Assembly: GCA_030686995.1 (NCBI GenBank)
Contig: CM060681.1
Span: forward strand, 168,148,333 to 168,212,332
Source of the DNA: Artemisia argyi
Lineage: Eukaryota > Streptophyta > Magnoliopsida > Asterales > Asteraceae
Length of the DNA stretch: 64,000 nucleotides
Direction: 5' to 3'
How positions within the stretch are numbered: position 1 is the first letter of the stretch; each line of letters opens with the position of its first letter. The notes beneath the pieces were generated by a model. It saw nothing but the letters and a program-made list of their open reading frames with translations, did not search any database and was not told where the DNA came from. Position numbers and translations under genes: made by a program. Shown one piece after another: positions 52,931 to 62,849 of this stretch.

Positions 52931-53675
52931 GAAAAGTGAAAGTTATGATGAATAAGAGCTTATGTGTATAAAAGTTGTTGGCGCGTGAGGTGCATGTGGA
53001 TGATTCTGAATTGGACACATAAGGTGCACGTGTAGTACTCCGCAACTTATGTATGAGATTCTATGTACCAAATTCCTTAATGTGGAACGAATTTCTATCG
53101 CAGTGGTTCTTGAGAGAAAATGAAAAACTATTTAGTGTTTAAACTTGGTATCACTATCGGACTAAAAAGTATTGAAGCGAGAAAATATGAAGAAATTCAT
53201 TTCTCAACAAAAGTAAAATTTTGAGATACAAAACTTAGGACATGGGAGTAAGAGGTTTCCACAAGTAACTTTTATGAGTAGTGTTAGCATCTAACTTGTA
53301 GATAAATTGTGATCTCGTTTGTACGCTTAGTTTGGGGGCTTGTGAAAAATCAAGGATGACGATTTTTATCCATATGGTCACTTTTCTATGAGAAGTGTTT
53401 CTACCTTTTGACCCTAAAAATTATTGCAAAATAATGAAAGTTCAACAAACCGTCACAAGAATAAAGAGAATAGTCCAAATATAGTAGTGATAAATCAAAT
53501 AAGGAATAAATTTTGGAAAATGGAGCGTTTGCGGGAATAAATGATTTTGTAACTTCTTTTGAACCTCCTTGCTACTTTACAACGTTAGTAGGAAGAGTTA
53601 TGAAATTATTTATCCCAAAAGCGTGAATTGATCACATTGCGTGAGGGCACGACAATACCTTAGTCCGGGGGATTT
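52651..53675 (+). mobile_element. 3' noncoding region of the Ty3 element, right part
   Basis: Continuation of the element broken at 27683. It contains CTACCCGATAAGCTTCC, A-runs, a purine tract TTAGTTTGGGGG (~53324) and the final polypurine tract at 53658-53675 directly before the LTR. No ORF. Confidence 0.65.
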
Positions 53676-55658
53676 TGGTGAGTACTTATTTACTCACCTT
53701 TTCTTTACTAAATAGAGGCTTAATAATCCAAAAACTAACCCAAAACGCCAAAGAAAGTGTGTTTTTGTGATTGTGAATGTTCAGGAACGGATATCTCATA
53801 AAATGACAAAAAACAAATGGAAACCAGCAAAAACGAGCACGAGAGTGGAATGTGTGCAGAAAAGTCAATGAAAGTCAATGCTGAGCCTATAGAAGACCTC
53901 AGAGATTTGAGAAATGTCAGTTTTGATCCTTGGTTAAAGTTTCATGAAATTACAAGAATGGTCCTCCAAGTTTCAGAGATTGTCAGATTTATCCCTTTGA
54001 AGATATCTTATAATAAATGGCAAGATTGGTCCTCCATATATTCATATGTGTCATAAAAAGCCCTTGGAGCATACTTTTGGAATTTGCCAGAATTAGTCCT
54101 CATAGTTTTATCATAATCACTTTTGGTCCTTATTTCTTAATAATACAAATCTGAATTACAAACACCAAAAGCCTAGTCCAAATTCTGTTTGTCAAGTCCA
54201 TATACAAGAAATAAAATTGTAAAAGCCCAAACACAAAACCATTTCCATAACCGAGCCCAATCTACAACCCAGTCAACACCACTTAAAACGGGTCAAACTT
54301 AATAAAATAATATTTACCCACTCCCGCCCCCCAATTACCCTTGACCCAGAAATAACTATTCATCCAAGAACCCTAATAATTACCCCGTTCCAATTAACCA
54401 CACGTAAGGGCATAAAAGTACAATTACATGCTTTCTAGAAGCTCAGGTGAGTGTCAGGGTGTGTCAGCATCAAAGAAACACACGCATGGATAACGTGGCA
54501 TCATTCCATTAGCTCAGACGCGTCATAGATTGTAATCCAAGGGTTGATATGATGAGGAAATGATTGGGATGATGATCAAAGGCTCTAATTGGTTCAGAAG
54601 AAGCACACCACACGGATTGCCAAGCTAGCAATCCGTAAGCTCCTTATCCTCTAGAATCTTCACTTCAATGCTATAAATAGATGTGTAGGGCTAGTGATTT
54701 AGGGGGCGGAGTGTAGGCTAGAGAAGCTCTGCCCAATTTTTATCTCATTTGTATTAGCTTTCTAGTTGTAATCCTTTAATTTCAATGAAATCAGTTTTAC
54801 TCTTAAATCAATTTTAGCTTATTGTTGTTTACTGCTTATTGCTTATCTCTTATTTCTGGTTTATCATTTTATCTCATTTCATATAAGTTTTCTTACAAAT
54901 CAGTCTTCATTTCATTCAAAAGTGTTTGGTTGAAAATCAGAAAATATAGAAAAATACAAAAAGTAGTTTTGGATTTGGTTCAGCTTTACAATAAGCTGTT
55001 AAGTAGATATTACATCTCATACTAGCTATACATAGCTTTTGTGAGTTTGTGATTCAGTTTTTTTCATTGTCAAAGTTCATTTGAAGTTTCAGTCAACAAA
55101 AGTCAAAGTCAGAAGAAGGATTGGATTCAGAAGGGTTATGTGATAGACAATTGGAGTTTTGGAAGCTATTTGTCTATCTAAGAGATAGGCAAGCTAAGTG
55201 AATCACTTATTTTCTAGCTGAGGTGAATTGCTTTTCTAAGTTCCTTGCTCAAATTTCATAATACTTAGTGCATATTTGTGATTCTGAGTTTCGGTTGGGT
55301 TTAATTGTATTTGATTGTTAATTCAGCTTTTATTAGTGATAATTTGGTTAGTTTGATCTTTGTTGAGGTGATTTGCTGCTTATATTAGTTATTTGTAGTT
55401 TTATAGGCTAGTAAGGGGGTGTTTGGTTCTATGAATTGCTGAGGTTAGTTGTTACTAATTTGCTGATTTAGCATCACACATAGGTCATATTAGTGTAGTA
55501 ATAGATTTATAGAATATAAAAACAGTTGGTTAGTTTTCATAAATAGTCAAAGTTAGCATCAAATTTCATTAACAGTTAGGTAATATAGAAAACAGTTAGT
55601 GTAATTGATTTGGTAGTTGCATAATAGTTCATAATAGCTTAATCTAGTGTAATATAAG
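53676..55658 (+). repeat. Right Athila/Tat-type LTR, interrupted
   Basis: Starts with the hairpin TGGTGAGTAC...TACTCACC. It has TGGTCC-type words (53930-54140) and TATA box CTATAAATAG at 54671-54680. Only about two-thirds of the aligned start matches the left LTR at 17900, so they belong to different subfamilies. Cut at 55658 by the Sirevirus-like element; the rest lies beyond the window. Confidence 0.75.
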
Positions 55659-55776
55659 TGTGGAAAACTAGAAGGGGGGTTGAATAGTTTACCGCTTTTT
55701 AAATCCTTTTTAGCTTGAATATCCTTTTAAAAACTTTATGTTTGCTTAAAGATATAAACACAACGTTATATGTTTG

Positions 55777-55960
55777 ATTCTTTGAAAAGCTTTTCATGTG
55801 AATAACAATTCTAACTTTACTTGTTTCATACTTTGAAAAGCTTTACTTGTGATGATCCTAACTTTGCTTGTTTAGTTCTTTGAAAAGCTTTACATTTGTT
55901 TGAAGATATAAACACAACTTTACTTGTTTAATTCTTTGAAAAGCTTTATATGTGATTAGC
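55777..55960. repeat. ~50-base tandem repeat in LTR
   Basis: Four copies of TTCTTTGAAAAGCTTTwC start near 55778, 55829, 55877 and 55932, each followed by CTAACTTTACTTGTTT-like DNA. Confidence 0.85.
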
Positions 55961-56154
55961 GATTCTAACTAAAAGATAACATGTAATAAGCAAAGATAAA
56001 GAAAGAAAAGATCAAACCACAACACTATTGTTTATCGTGGTTCGGCTACAAGGACTCTTTTTCCTTGCCCTACATCCACGCCCCGAGTTTCCAACTCGAG
56101 AGTTATAAGCACTAATCAACAAGCTCCTTTCACCGGCGGAGAAAACCTTTACAA

Positions 56155-56320
56155 CGTCGCTTACTCTTTTACCGACACTAAGCTAGATGTCGAGTTCTTT
56201 TACACGGGTACAACCACTCCCATCGTCGCTTACACTTTTACCGACACTAAGCTAGATGTCGAGTTCTTTACCAAGGGTACAACCACTCCCGTTAGTTCTT
56301 TTACAAGGGTACAACAACTC
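56155..56320. repeat. 69-base tandem repeat in LTR
   Basis: Two full units start CGTCGCTTAC at 56155 and 56224, plus a partial third from ~56290 with TTCTTTTACAAGGGTACAAC. Confidence 0.85.
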
Positions 56321-56605
56321 CCGACACACTACTTCTTTTGAGGCCTAAAATACTAACCAATCACTTCTACATACATGACACAAATGAAGTATAAACTACC
56401 AAAGCTTATACATGACAAAGCTAACAAGACTTGCAACTTTAGAGTTGAAGCTTGTAACTTCTTGAATGATCTTGTGAAGTCCCTTGCTACATAAGAGAGT
56501 CACACAAGTCAAATGTTACTGAGTTAGTTTGAGAGATTATATGAAAATATGTCCTAAAGGGGTGACTCAAAACTAACAAATGGTTTGGTATTTATAGCAA
56601 ACCAT

Positions 56606-56690
56606 TCTGCAGGTCTGGCGGATCAGGCGGAACCCTCAGAAGGGTTCCGCCCGTGTACCCCCAGGGTTCCGTCAGGGCTGCAGTTGGTTT
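56606..56690. repeat. GC-rich palindromic cassette, LTR copy
   Basis: Contains an 11-base hairpin GGCGGAACCCT / AGGGTTCCGCC (56626-56651) and a second AGGGTTCCGTC. It lies within 10 bases of the LTR TATA box, on its upstream side on the minus strand. Confidence 0.8.
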
Positions 56691-57055
56691 TGCAATAAAT
56701 CTTCCAAACCAAACAAGGTCACATCTCATTATACCTAGTCAAACACAAGACTTGCAAGCAAACATATGGTTAGTTAAACACTCTTTCTTACCATAAATGT
56801 ATATTGACAAAGCTTGCCCTAAATGATATGTGACATTACTATTTTAAGAAATAAATGTGATGTGACAAGACCCTTTCTAATTTAAGAAATAAAAACAATG
56901 TTTTATTTAAAAGGAAATGTAAACCTTAGTTAAACAAGATTTAAACACTTAAAGTGATGATTTACTTATAGCTAAAGTTCATACTTTGTCATTAACAAAA
57001 CTTAGCAAAGATCGTAAAATATAAATAACGTTTTTAGGCGATATTTGTATTAACA

Positions 57056-57560
57056 ATCTCTCCCTTTTTGTTGATGAAAAAACATAAACTTTATTTTTAA
57101 GTAAGTCACTAGTTTTAGTGTTAAGTCTTATAAAGTTATTCTAAAAACTTGTTTTTGCAAAGATATATAAAAACTTGTTTTTGCAAAGATGAGGTGATAA
57201 GCACAAGTTTATATAAATTCTCCCCCTATTTGTCGAAACAAAAAGAAGAGTAGCGAAGCGGAAGTAAGCACTTGCTCCCCCTTGGACGATACTCCCCCTA
57301 AATGGAGTGCCAAGTGAGGAGACATGGATTTTGAACCTACAAGAAAAAGGTTAGTTGTCGCACAAGACAAGTTATGAAAGCATTTCATGTGTAAAACACA
57401 ACTAAGAGTTGTGGAGCGGAATAATGTCATACTCATGCTCCCCCTTGAATATTTCTCCCCTAAATGGAGTATCAAGGAAGGAAAACATGGATAATGATCC
57501 TAAAAAAAAGTTAGTTTCTAACACACAAGATATATGTATGCTACCATTGCAAGGAATAGT
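57056..57560 (-). other. Multiple polypurine tract region, tandemly duplicated
   Basis: On the minus strand AAAAAGGGAGAG abuts the LTR. Further tracts GGGGGAGAA (~57217), AAGGGGGAGCA (~57275 and ~57440) and TTTAGGGGGAG / TTTAGGGGAG (~57293 and ~57459) follow. The last two pairs sit in a ~165-base tandem duplication (about 57235-57400 and 57400-57560). Confidence 0.7.
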
Positions 57561-57925
57561 TCACTCATCATACCCAAATGGTAAACAAACAATGCAAACC
57601 TTGTAGTAGAATGAAATTCATTTCATGTAAAATTTTGACTCTTAAAAAGTCAAAGACAAGAAATTTTGATGACACCATCCTACTTCTAAAAGTAAAGAAA
57701 AACTAAAAACAAACTAAGAACATGAAAAGCTACAGGGAAATCATCATTTTCCTTAATGAGAAACATTTTCCAAAAACAAGGCTAAGGTTGTTTAAGGATG
57801 AAAATGTGTGTTGGAGGTTGTAGCGGGCTTTATTTTGAAGGTTGAAAGGATGACACGGTTTTGGTTTGTTGGTTTAAATGGGAAACATTTTCCAAAAGAA
57901 ACGATTTTGTTTCATTTTGGAGACT

Positions 57926-59068
57926 CTAAGGTTGAGGTGTGTGAGACAAGGATTGTAGACGATCCAAAATGTGGTTTAGGATAAACCTCATTTCTTCGGA
58001 TAGCTCACGAATTTCCGTTCTACATCCTTCACTAATGTGAGCGGTTCTTTCGCATTGTCCGCAACCATGGCGAGGAAAGTTTGGTGGAAGAGTGGTTTGG
58101 TTTGTTGGTGGCAGATGGTTTGAACTTGAAGGAGCAAAGGTGGATGGTTGAGAGGTGTGTAAAACCGTAATATGGTTGATTTGAGAGTCAACCATACGTT
58201 TGAAGGCACGAAGGTGGTTTAAATGAGTGTCAATCTCATCATTAAGGTTTGGATGTTTTTCCCATATGGATGCTTCTATTTTCTTATAAGAAGAAAGTAG
58301 AGATTCAAATTGTTAGGAAGAGTCTTGTGGTGATGGTTGTTGTTGTTGTGATTGTTGATTTTGAACAAAATGGCGAAAGCTTGGTTCGCCGGAAGGATTG
58401 CCATGAAGGTCTTTGTAAATTGGGTGAAACACAAATGATTGTGAGTGGGTATGACCTTGATCATTTGGAAAAATGGATGGTCTAGCATAACGGTAAGCCA
58501 ACCGTTCTATCATTGAGGGTTGATGGGGTTCATCATCTAGTTGCTCACTAGATTGTTGTTGGGTTTCCATTTGAGCAATGGTGTCAAAGAGTGATAAGGA
58601 TTGTGGACTTGATGATTTGGGTGACAGGTCTTCTAATGTTTCCAAATAAGGTAGTGATGATGTTGGAGGTGTATGGAAAAGTTCCATTAGTGAAATTGTA
58701 GGTGATTGAGGTGATGAAATTTTAGTTGGTTGAGCTTGTTGAGAATGTGATGTTGAATCACATGAAGGTCTAGTAGGTGAAGGAATGGTGGCTATGTTTG
58801 TGTAGCAATGTGTTGGAGAGGGTGTTGGAGTATCAAGATTAAGCAAATCTTGAAAGGTGATTACATTGGTATTGCAATGTGTTGAGGATGGTGTTGAAGT
58901 AGTGAGGTTAAGGAAATCTTGGATAGGTGAAGAAATGTTAAGCGAAGCATCACTTGAAGAAGATGAGCTTGACTTGATAGTTTTGTTGAATCAACAAGGT
59001 TTAACACTAATCCTAGTGGTTTTTGAGAAGGATTTTGATGACTCGGATGATGTGTTGGATTTAGTCAT
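57926..59068 (-). pseudogene. Ser/Pro/Thr-rich ORF in Sirevirus env region
   Basis: 380 codons from MTKSNTSSESSKSFSKTTR (59068), one frame with TGA at 58991-58993 and TAA at 58313-58315. The N-terminal half has two similar segments (FLNLTTSTPSSTHCNTN and LLNLDTPTPSPTHCYTN). The middle is rich in Ser, Pro and Gln. The C-terminus has a helical stretch (EIRELSEEMRFILNHILDRL). No known domain. A TATA box CCTATAAATTTG lies ~80 bases upstream (59146-59157), and a GC-rich palindromic cassette lies at 59554-59700. It may be a second env-region or captured gene; function unknown. Confidence 0.55.
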
Positions 59069-59145
59069 TTCAAAGGTGTGGTTTTGATGTTTTGAGAGAA
59101 GAAGTTTTAATGGTGATGGTGTGATTTTAATTATTGCAAAACTTT

Positions 59146-59157
59146 CAAATTTATAGG
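59146..59157 (-). promoter_or_regulatory. TATA box before the Ser/Pro-rich ORF
   Basis: CCTATAAATTTG on the minus strand, followed by a CA-rich leader of about 78 bases to the ATG at 59068. Spacing is like a plant pol II gene. Confidence 0.5.
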
Positions 59158-59553
59158 GTGGAGGAGATGTTGAAATGGGTGTTTGGATTTGATGTTCTAC
59201 CACTCAAAGATTGAGGTTTCAAATGATTTACAAAGTTTTCATGAACATGTCAAATCATTGCATGTCAATCCAATGAAATAAGGTGGAGTGAAAGGCCAAC
59301 ATATGCACTCAATGCTTTGTGATCATGGGATGTGATTTGGTTGAAAATGTTTCAATGGTTTGAAGGATCCTTTAAAAGGGTTCCTTGGGTTAGTTATGTT
59401 TGAATTTGAATTTTTGGAGGGAAGTGGCTTCCTAATTGTTTTAGGGAGTGAGAGTTGTTCTAATATGGTTATTGAAGTTAATGGAAGATGTTTCTCACTT
59501 AGGATAATGGTTTTGACACTTTACAAGTTTTGGACTTAAGAAAAATGACAAAT

Positions 59554-59700
59554 TTTCTGCAGGTGTCTGGCGGAACCCTCGCGGTACACAGGCGGAACCC
59601 ATTTGAGGGTACCGTCTGGTCCGTTGGGCCAATTATGGGTTTCCAAGAAAATGCACTGGCGGAACCCAATTTTGGGTACCGTCAGATCCGCCAGGGTTGA
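59554..59700. repeat. GC-rich palindromic cassette, internal copy A
   Basis: Begins TTCTGCAGGTGTCTGGCGG and holds GGCGGAACCC at 59569, 59591 and 59658 with GGGTACCGTC counterparts. Related to the LTR cassette (56606-56690) and to 62587-62655. Confidence 0.75.
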
Positions 59701-60052
59701 AAAATTAGGCAGTCCGCGATTTTGACCCGCGAGACGATTTTCAAAATTTTCGAAAACTCCTAAAATAAAAAAGATAATGCATTTCTGGTTAGGCAATGCA
59801 AAAATTAGACACGTAAACATACATATCATAGGACTTTGACCTTGAGGTCGAGGATATCACTATACTTAGTAAGAATTGCCATAACTAAAAAAAATTAACA
59901 AACACCTCAAACATTGTCATTATGCATAAAAGCTCATACAAACCTAATCCAACAAACATACTGAAACATGAAAGTGAAAAACAATACAAATCACGTAGTT
60001 TAACACATAAAAGGTTCTAAAACATTCATAAGCCAAACACTCCTTAATCTTC

Positions 60053-60395
60053 TCACAACCGGTCTATCTTCTTATTGAGCTTGCTTAGGTACCTTCCAAA
60101 GCATTTGAACATTCCTTTGGTTTGCTTGAACTCTTCGGATGCATTGTCAATGATGGGAAGTGCTTGAAGGTATTCTAAAGGAGGTAACTTAGAGTTAGGA
60201 AGTTTATCGTCCTCGCTCATGTTGGATGATGATGATGATGGTGTAGGTGAGCGAGTACGTTTGCCCTTACCCTTGAAAACTCGTTTATCACTTAGAGGAA
60301 CAAAAATGTGAGGAACGAGAGAATAGTCAAGGCACATTCCATTATCGTTAGGAGAAATGGGTGAGATTGCTCTAAAGAGGCGAGTAAGAAGCATT
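60053..60395 (-). pseudogene. Env-like ORF, C-terminal part
   Basis: Reads LLTRLFRAISP, then PHIFVPLSDKRVFKGKGKR, a Ser run SPTPSSSSSN and a helical tail to the stop near 60053. It is the direct continuation of 61903-61132, separated by the solo LTR. The interruption plus target copy (741 bases) is a multiple of three. Confidence 0.7.
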
Positions 60396-61131
60396 TGTTG
60401 GGAATAAAATGCACAAGTTAAAGAGTCTGCCAAAAGATAGTTAAGCCTGCCTCTTCATTTTTGTTGATGTTGAAGATACACTAACAGTACCTTCTGGGTA
60501 AGAAGGTACTGCTAGTTAAAGAAGGTCCTGCCAGTTTTCATGACAAGTTGTTATATTTTATTTAGAGATATTTAGTTGCATTATTAGTCTTTGTACAAAG
60601 TTATACGTTAAGTAGAAGTAGTACAGAAGTCTCAGTAGATACAATGGAGTGGTTTACCTTGAAAGGTGTAATATTAGGATAAGATAAGTCTCTAAAATAT
60701 TATATTAAGCGACTTGACAACTTGTAATAGGGGCTCCTTATGCTATAAAAGGAACCCTTAAGTCACCTTCTTAGACAGAGTTTTGATAGATCACATGCAT
60801 AACAAGTAAGCATACTTGACAACTAGATCAATCACTACATGCATAACTTCCACCTTTAAAATCCTTTTTCACAAATCAAAGATTCAAGGTTACACTTGTA
60901 ATCCTGGTGATAGTTTAGATCACCCGTATTATTTCATCAATAATATTGAATCATTTTGTGTTATTCATGTTGTGTTCATCACTCTAAACTTATTCACGTT
61001 TACTTATTCACCACCTTTGTTCCTTTAGTCTGTTTTAGTAAATTCCGCGTGCTAAATCACATTCATTCATAAATATCCCAAACACATCAGTAAGATTAAC
61101 ATCCCAAGTGTTTACAAAGAATCCTTCCACA
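60396..61131 (+). mobile_element. Solo LTR (736 bases) splitting the env-like ORF
   Basis: Starts TGTTGGGAATAAAATGCAC and ends TTCCACA. Flanks GCATT (60391-60395) and ACATT (61132-61136) match at 4 of 5. TATA box CTATAAAAGG at 60743-60752 gives plus orientation. An 11-base hairpin CAGTACCTTCT / AGAAGGTACTG lies at 60485-60511. No internal DNA. Confidence 0.8.
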
Positions 61132-61903
61132 ACATTCCATACGAAAGAGCGGTTGTTCCAACTAAGGATATGTCGGCCATTCTTTTGGCTAGGTAGTAGG
61201 CTAAGTTGAATGGTTGACCGGTTGAAATGCTATAGAGCATGTAGCAAAGACATGTGTTGATGTGATCTCTATTTCCTATGGTACTTATGACGTTAGCTCT
61301 AAGAATTTCTTCCCACTTCTTAAATTGTGGTTTAAGCTCATTGAGCTCCATACCAAAAGGATCCTTATCCACAATATTCCCCGAACGATTCTTTCTTGTG
61401 GTAGAGGTTCTAACGAAGAGATGTTCCTTAATTATTTCCTTACTAACTAGAGGGTTGTCGTATGGATAAAAACGCTCAATAGAATCAAGACTTGAAACGG
61501 GCCACTTATCCGTGTAGAGACAAGTTCCCTCATTTGGGACACCAAGAATGATAGCTAAGTCTTTTAAGTCTATGTAATGTGGTGTTTGATTGGTTGTGAA
61601 GTTTAATGATATCTTACCAACAACACTTGTGGAAAGGTTTACGGTTGCATAGAATTCTAAGATGAACCTAGGACAAATTGGCTCATCTATATCAAGGAGA
61701 CAATCAAAGTTGATTGAGGCAAAGTTTTGGCGAATGGATGTTCCTTCTAGAAAGGATGGATCAATGGTTCTACCTTCGTGAACATAGCGTTTTTCTAGTG
61801 CCTTAAAGGTTTCTACTTGAACATTGTTGAGACCTTTGGTCATATGGTGTTTGGGCATGTACTTAAGGGTTTCCTTGTGATCGGATCTATTTGCGTGAGG
61901 CAT
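61132..61903 (-). pseudogene. Env-like / putative plant transposon protein, N-terminal part
   Basis: Starts MPHANRSDHKETLKYMPK at 61903, eight bases after a splice-acceptor-like TTTTCTAG. Conserved-looking block: EPICPRFILEFYATVNLS, KISLNFTTNQTPHYIDLKDL and AIILGVPNEGTCLY, then DHINTCLCYMLYSISTGQPF and YGML. This resembles the putative plant transposon protein domain of env-like ORFs in Sirevirus and Ty3 elements. No signal peptide or obvious membrane segment, so a true envelope role is doubtful. The solo LTR at 60396-61131 truncates it. Confidence 0.65.
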
Positions 61904-61911
61904 GTTGATTC

Positions 61912-62447
61912 CTAGAAAACACAAAATTATATGTTAATGACTTTTAACAATGTGGATGTTCTAATATATTCCTATATGCAAACAATGTGGAGACTTGGTT
62001 ATCTTGACTCATTTTGATTCCCAAATTGCTTTGTCTTGCAAGTTTTGTTATAAAAACAAAAGATAACCAACACTCTCCTAATTGAATGTGTCTTCGATTG
62101 AATGTACCCGAAAATACATATTAGTTATGTATCCCCTTTAGCATTCAAGAGATAGTATGCAAGTGATGTTTTAATGATGTTTTTCATTTTTTTTAACAAT
62201 GTGGTGATGAATCATGTTCTAGTCTTGGATTGCCATTTTTGAAAGACAATGCACTTGGTGTGTTTGGCAAATCAAAGTAACAACAAAAGGGATTCAATTC
62301 TTTAACTAATGGAAAACATGATTGGCTAGCCACCAAGTTTTTCATGAATCAAGAAGTTTTATGCATAAACCCTAAGATTCTAGTTAATGAATGTAAATAA
62401 GAATGTTATACTTGAATAAAAAATGAAATTGTGATTGGAACACTTAC
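61912..62447 (-). other. Possible intron before the env-like ORF
   Basis: On the minus strand CTTT/GTAAGTG (donor, 62447) and TTTTCTAG/G (acceptor, 61912) bracket 536 AT-rich bases. The piece upstream of the donor (62448-62570) looks like a CA-rich 5' UTR. Prediction by eye only. Confidence 0.4.
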
Positions 62448-62586
62448 AAAGTTTGTTCGATTTGAAGAGATTGGATTGAAAGCCCTAAATTTCGTGTGGT
62501 TATGTGTTTTTGAGAGGGTGATGGCTGTTTAAAAGTGAATGATTAAGTTAAGAGGGTGTTTGGTTTTGAAATTAAGAATAAAACAT

Positions 62587-62655
62587 TCTGTAGCTTTGGC
62601 GGACCAGGCGGAACCAAAAATAGGGTTCCGCCCGTATGGTTTGAGGGTACCGTGG
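62587..62655. repeat. GC-rich palindromic cassette, internal copy B
   Basis: TTCTGTAGCTTTGGCGGACC AGGCGGAACC...AGGGTTCCGCCCGT matches the LTR copy closely over ~50 bases. It lies ~140 bases upstream (minus) of the possible splice donor of the env-like gene. Confidence 0.8.
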
Positions 62656-62849
62656 GAGCTGTAGGAAAAATTCAAAAGGAATTTACTTGATTTTTGTGGT
62701 TTTATCCTAATGTTCAAAACTAAGGTTTTAGGTCTTATGAGTCTTTGACTAAGCCTAGGAATGATGAATGCTTCACATTCAAGAGGTTTTGTGAAAAAGT
62801 TGATAGAATGGTTAACGTAGAAGACTTTCTTAGTTAAGACGTTCCTCAA

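Larger units (their letters stand above)
55659..57055 (-). repeat. Sirevirus-like 3' LTR
   Basis: 1397 bases, TG...CA. On the minus strand it starts TGTTAATACAAATATCG. A TATA box GCTATAAATACC (minus) lies at 56587-56598, with a GC-rich palindromic cassette just upstream at 56606-56690. Tandem repeats lie further downstream. Confidence 0.75.

Noticed and set aside
60053..61903. Env-like ORF as a true viral envelope protein
   Set aside because: No signal peptide, no clear membrane anchor and no fusion-type region; it fits the putative plant transposon protein class.
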